A DNA stretch of 64,000 nt, taken from the NCBI GenBank assembly GCA_026003835.1, contig BPHZ01000008.1, positions 109,673 through 173,672 of the forward strand, given 5' to 3'. Below the pieces are notes generated by a model. It made no database searches. It was not told the origin of the DNA and worked only from the letters and a program-made list of their open reading frames with translations. Below are positions 63,913 to 64,000 of the stretch, one piece after another. Each line of letters begins with the position of its first letter. Within the stretch, counting starts at the first letter, position 1. The position numbers were made by a program, and so were the translations under genes. This stretch comes from Herpetosiphonaceae bacterium. Its GTDB lineage: Bacteria > Chloroflexota > Chloroflexia > Chloroflexales > Herpetosiphonaceae.

Positions 63913-64000
63913 TTAGCGCCCGAGAAGCACATAGCCCAGGTAGGCCCATGCCTCACGCGCGATACTCCCCGCCCGGGCCACTGTACTTGTTGAGTGGAGT
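63913..64000 (-). CDS. C-terminal end of an unidentified gene (partial)
   Basis: The last 28 codons of a reading frame entering from the right window edge, ending ...GSIAREAWAYLGYVLLGR followed by TAA. The 25 bp to the translin start include that gene's ribosome site, so the genes are probably co-transcribed. Too short to identify. Confidence 0.4.
   Translation of the reverse strand, partial: LHSTSTVARAGSIAREAWAYLGYVLLGR

Overview
The window reads as a continuous piece of bacterial chromosome. It is GC-rich, dense in genes and dominated by housekeeping functions, and probably belongs to the Chloroflexota (Chloroflexia-like). The points for this are a lipoprotein- and beta-propeller-rich surface repertoire, Thr/Pro 'TPVPTATP' repeat proteins, a bacterial translin-family protein beside a dynamin-like GTPase, a prolyl-tRNA synthetase of the archaeal/eukaryal-like type, and the order accC-asp23-nusB-acpP-tatB-tatC. 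The placement is an inference from gene content; the genus cannot be read from the sequence. There are no phage genes, IS elements, tRNA or rRNA genes, or CRISPR arrays that I can support.

Layout. 1-5 kb (minus strand): sigma-54 (rpoN, cut by the window edge), its NtrC-type activator, murA with the fosfomycin-insensitive Asp variant, and a frameshifted DUF697 membrane protein. 5-6.1 kb (plus): a YtxH-like protein and a rhomboid protease. 6.4-11.4 kb (minus): a complete BMP-type nucleoside ABC importer. 11.7-21.1 kb (plus): a 53-aa/613-aa gene pair of unknown function, a HEAT-repeat protein, a PIG-L deacetylase, a FemAB-like transferase, a MurE-like ligase and a rifampin-phosphotransferase-like PEP-utilising enzyme. 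21.2-25.3 kb (minus): a polytopic membrane protein, an acidic unknown, a frameshifted RDD protein with a Gln/Pro/Tyr/Gly repeat tail, and a small membrane protein. 25.5-37.6 kb (plus): proS, a five-unit 92-bp tandem repeat, a CheY-like regulator, a cysteine desulfurase, two histidine kinases (the second with an in-frame amber codon), a Thr/Pro-repeat membrane protein and gpmI. 37.7-38.12 kb: an AT-rich gene-free stretch with five perfect DnaA boxes, a strong candidate for a replication origin. 38.2-40 kb (minus): a bifunctional-nuclease-family protein and pyrD. 40.1-52.7 kb (plus): small regulators, ruvA, rsmD, coaD, a coiled-coil protein, DUF177, rpmF, the fatty-acid cluster fabH-fabD-fabG-(dead fabG paralogue)-fabG, a second tandem repeat, accC, asp23, nusB, acpP, tatB and tatC. 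52.9-56.6 kb (minus): acyl-CoA dehydrogenase and two beta-propeller lipoproteins. 56.8-58.5 kb (plus): a secreted glucose/sorbosone-dehydrogenase-like protein. 58.6-64 kb (minus): homoserine dehydrogenase, a methyltransferase, a DUF62 protein, a dynamin-like GTPase and a translin-family protein; the first and the last two are frameshifted.

How it fits together. The largest coherent unit is 41-52.7 kb, which joins DNA repair, ribosome and CoA maturation, type II fatty-acid synthesis and Tat export. A second theme is the cell envelope (MurA, MurE-like, FemAB-like). All twelve frameshifts in the window are repaired by removing one base, often in a short homopolymer. Eight of them lie in the last 3 kb, so sequence error has to be excluded before those genes are called dead. 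The observations most worth following are the DnaA-box cluster away from dnaA, the FabG paralogue lacking catalytic Ser and Lys, the Zn-ribbon-like insert in sigma-54, and two unrelated tandem-repeat arrays next to housekeeping genes.
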